Origin: Intestinibacillus massiliensis
GTDB taxonomy: Bacteria > Bacillota > Clostridia > Oscillospirales > Butyricicoccaceae
Length of the DNA stretch: 64,000 nt
Assembly: GCA_029267335.1 (NCBI GenBank)
Contig: JAJUJC010000001.1
Location: 372,001 to 436,000 of the forward strand
Reading direction: 5' to 3'
The notes under the pieces: model-generated
The model's input: the letters and a program-made list of their open reading frames with translations, nothing else
Databases searched by the model: none
What the model was told of the DNA's origin: nothing
Translations under genes and position numbers: made by a program
Part shown: piece after piece, positions 62,828-64,000 of the stretch
Position numbering within the stretch: the stretch's first letter is position 1
Layout of the letters: each line of letters begins with the position of its first letter

Positions 62828-64000
62828 ATGAAATGCTTACGAACGCTCTCAAAAAAGCACGGTTTCACGCTTGCGGAAACGCTAGTGACCGTTGCGATCA
62901 TCACGATTTTGACCGCCATTGCGATTCCCGGGGTAATGGCGTTTCGTCAGGCGCTCAAGCAGACCGAGCTCGACGCATGTGCGCGTCAAATCTTTCTTGC
63001 CGCACAGGATAGCCTGACCGGTCGAAAAACAGCGGGTCTGCTCCCTTCCACCGCAGACGATACCGCAGTTTATGCCTTGCGCACGGATGGTTCCTCCGAT
63101 GCGGTGCTTGACTGGCTGCTCCCCAGTCGTGCGATCGACCCTGCCGTTGCCGAGCAATCGTACATGCTATCCTACAATGCAAAAACCGGCACGATGCTCG
63201 AGGTCTACTATGCAGAGCATGCGCTGCGGCAAGAGGATGTTCTACCCCTATCCGGCATGGGAAAAGAGGCGGTTTATGCACGAAAAGAAGCAAAAATCGG
63301 CTATTATAACGGCGGTGATATTGCTGCAAACGCGCCTACAACGCTTCCGACGCCGCGGTTACAGGTGCATAACGGCAATGATCTGACTGCTACGGTCTCC
63401 GTGCCGCTTGACACGCTCTCTAAGGGGCAGGTCGTCCTCACGGTGAGTAGTCTCAACCGCACGGATGCGTCTAAGGAATTCCCGCTGACGCTCGACGCGG
63501 GCGGCAATGCGACGCTGACGCTTGATAGCCTGACCACTTCGGAAAATCGTTTCGCGACACTCTTTCGGAGCACCGGCATTCTTCCCGGGGACGGACTGCG
63601 CCTGACGGTGAAATTTGTCCCGAACACCTCTGTCGACAATTATCTGCCGTCCGAAATCGCGCAGGCGGATGTCAACAGTCTGTTTGCGTCCAGCGAGACC
63701 ACAGAAGATGCACAGCATACACATATCGTGAAAATCGGCTGTGCACGCCATTTGCAGAATCTATCCACCGCTTTTTCGGGCTTTGAACCCACCGCGGTCT
63801 TTTCCGCGGAGCAAACAGCAAATATTGACTGGAACGGTCTTACCTTGCAGCCCATTGAGAATGCCAATTTGGCTTCTTATAATGGCAGAAAGCTGCGCAT
63901 CTCCAACCTCAACCTGCACACGCCTGCACAAACCGCCGAGAAAAGCTATGCGCTCGGCTTGTTTGGTGCGCTCGGCAGCGAGAAGCAAGCCGCCTCTCTG
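62828..64000 (+). CDS. Large type IV prepilin-like protein, 3' end beyond the window
   Basis: An open frame of 391 codons runs to the window end without a stop. The 12-residue leader ends KKHG, followed by FTLAETLVTVAIITILTAIAIPG, a class III prepilin signal with Glu5. After the long N-terminal helix comes a region to about residue 150, then an Ig-like beta-rich part (NDLTATVSVPLD, VVLTVSSLNRTD, ATLTLDSLTT). From about 300, the pattern CARHLQNLS, NIDWNG, LQPIENA, YNGRKLRISNLNLH and ALGLFGALG fits a GLUG-type repeat of surface beta-helix proteins. It is divergent from pilB and could be a tip adhesin or minor pilin. AAAGGGG lies before the ATG. Confidence 0.88.
   Translation, partial: MKCLRTLSKKHGFTLAETLVTVAIITILTAIAIPGVMAFRQALKQTELDACARQIFLAAQDSLTGRKTAGLLPSTADDTAVYALRTDGSSDAVLDWLLPSRAIDPAVAEQSYMLSYNAKTGTMLEVYYAEHALRQEDVLPLSGMGKEAVYARKEAKIGYYNGGDIAANAPTTLPTPRLQVHNGNDLTATVSVPLDTLSKGQVVLTVSSLNRTDASKEFPLTLDAGGNATLTLDSLTTSENRFATLFRSTGILPGDGLRLTVKFVPNTSVDNYLPSEIAQADVNSLFASSETTEDAQHTHIVKIGCARHLQNLSTAFSGFEPTAVFSAEQTANIDWNGLTLQPIENANLASYNGRKLRISNLNLHTPAQTAEKSYALGLFGALGSEKQAASL

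Overview
The window looks like chromosomal backbone DNA of a spore-forming, Gram-positive anaerobe of the class Clostridia with fairly high GC (roughly the mid to high 50s by eye). The evidence is Spo0A, a SpoVB-type flippase, the CdaA/CdaR pair, Rex, a CIRCE-controlled groESL, a T-box, LrgAB and a compact type IV pilus locus without an outer-membrane secretin. I see no phage, integrase, insertion sequence or CRISPR array. Most genes lie on the minus strand in tight, often ATGA-overlapping operons. Plus-strand genes occur mainly in short convergent units bounded by strong terminators.

Layout. 1-8.4 kb: thiE plus the start of a thiD; a broken GGDEF gene; an ArsC/Spx-like reductase; an aconitase - NAD-isocitrate dehydrogenase - Rex unit; tsaD. 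7-11 kb: polA, a YwlE-like arginine phosphatase, rimI and a second acetyltransferase. 11-16.5 kb: spo0A, a receiver-domain remnant, a TraX-like membrane protein, a MerR regulator, a PAT-type acetyltransferase, a flavodoxin-ferredoxin and a PfkB sugar kinase. 16.5-22.4 kb: tRNA-Val(CAC), then rseC, an FAD dehydrogenase, cdaR and cdaA, and a cysteine-desulfurase-like protein with DUF3343. 22.6-28.4 kb: a glycolipid-type unit (two GT4 glycosyltransferases flanking a VTT/DedA membrane protein) on the plus strand, converging with an acyl-CoA ligase and a lone FabF. 28.6-34.3 kb: thiD-thiW-thiM-tenA-thiZ-thiX-thiY behind a TPP riboswitch with a terminator. 34.3-40.4 kb: acetyltransferase-radC-uvrB-uvrA. 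40.6-43.4 kb: DUF4364-lrgA-lrgB and an IolE-like isomerase. 43.4-48.7 kb: groESL, a THUMP methyltransferase, an amidase and a Cys-rich GGDEF protein. 48.7-54.8 kb: a TrpXYZ-type tryptophan ABC transporter behind a T-box with a UGG specifier, a SpoVB-like flippase and tgt. 54.8-64 kb: pilB-pilT-pilC-pilA-pilD-pilM-pilN-pilO and a divergent, very large prepilin that runs off the window.

How parts may work together. Thiamine genes form two sets: a riboswitch-controlled uptake and salvage operon (ThiXYZ, TenA, ThiM, ThiW, ThiD) and a separate thiE-thiD pair that shows no TPP riboswitch. Rex, an NADH sensor, follows the oxidative TCA-branch genes whose NAD-linked enzyme makes NADH. PilB has an N-terminal MshEN-type motif known to bind cyclic di-GMP, and the window carries one intact GGDEF gene, so pilus control by c-di-GMP is plausible. 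The T-box specifier supports the substrate of the ABC transporter more firmly than the protein sequences do.

I did not find a clearly new system. The most promising leads are the large GLUG-like prepilin with a c-di-GMP-type PilB, the DUF4364-LrgAB unit, the orphan FabF-ligase pair, the structured thiE leader and several perfect palindromes at promoters that lack an assigned regulator.
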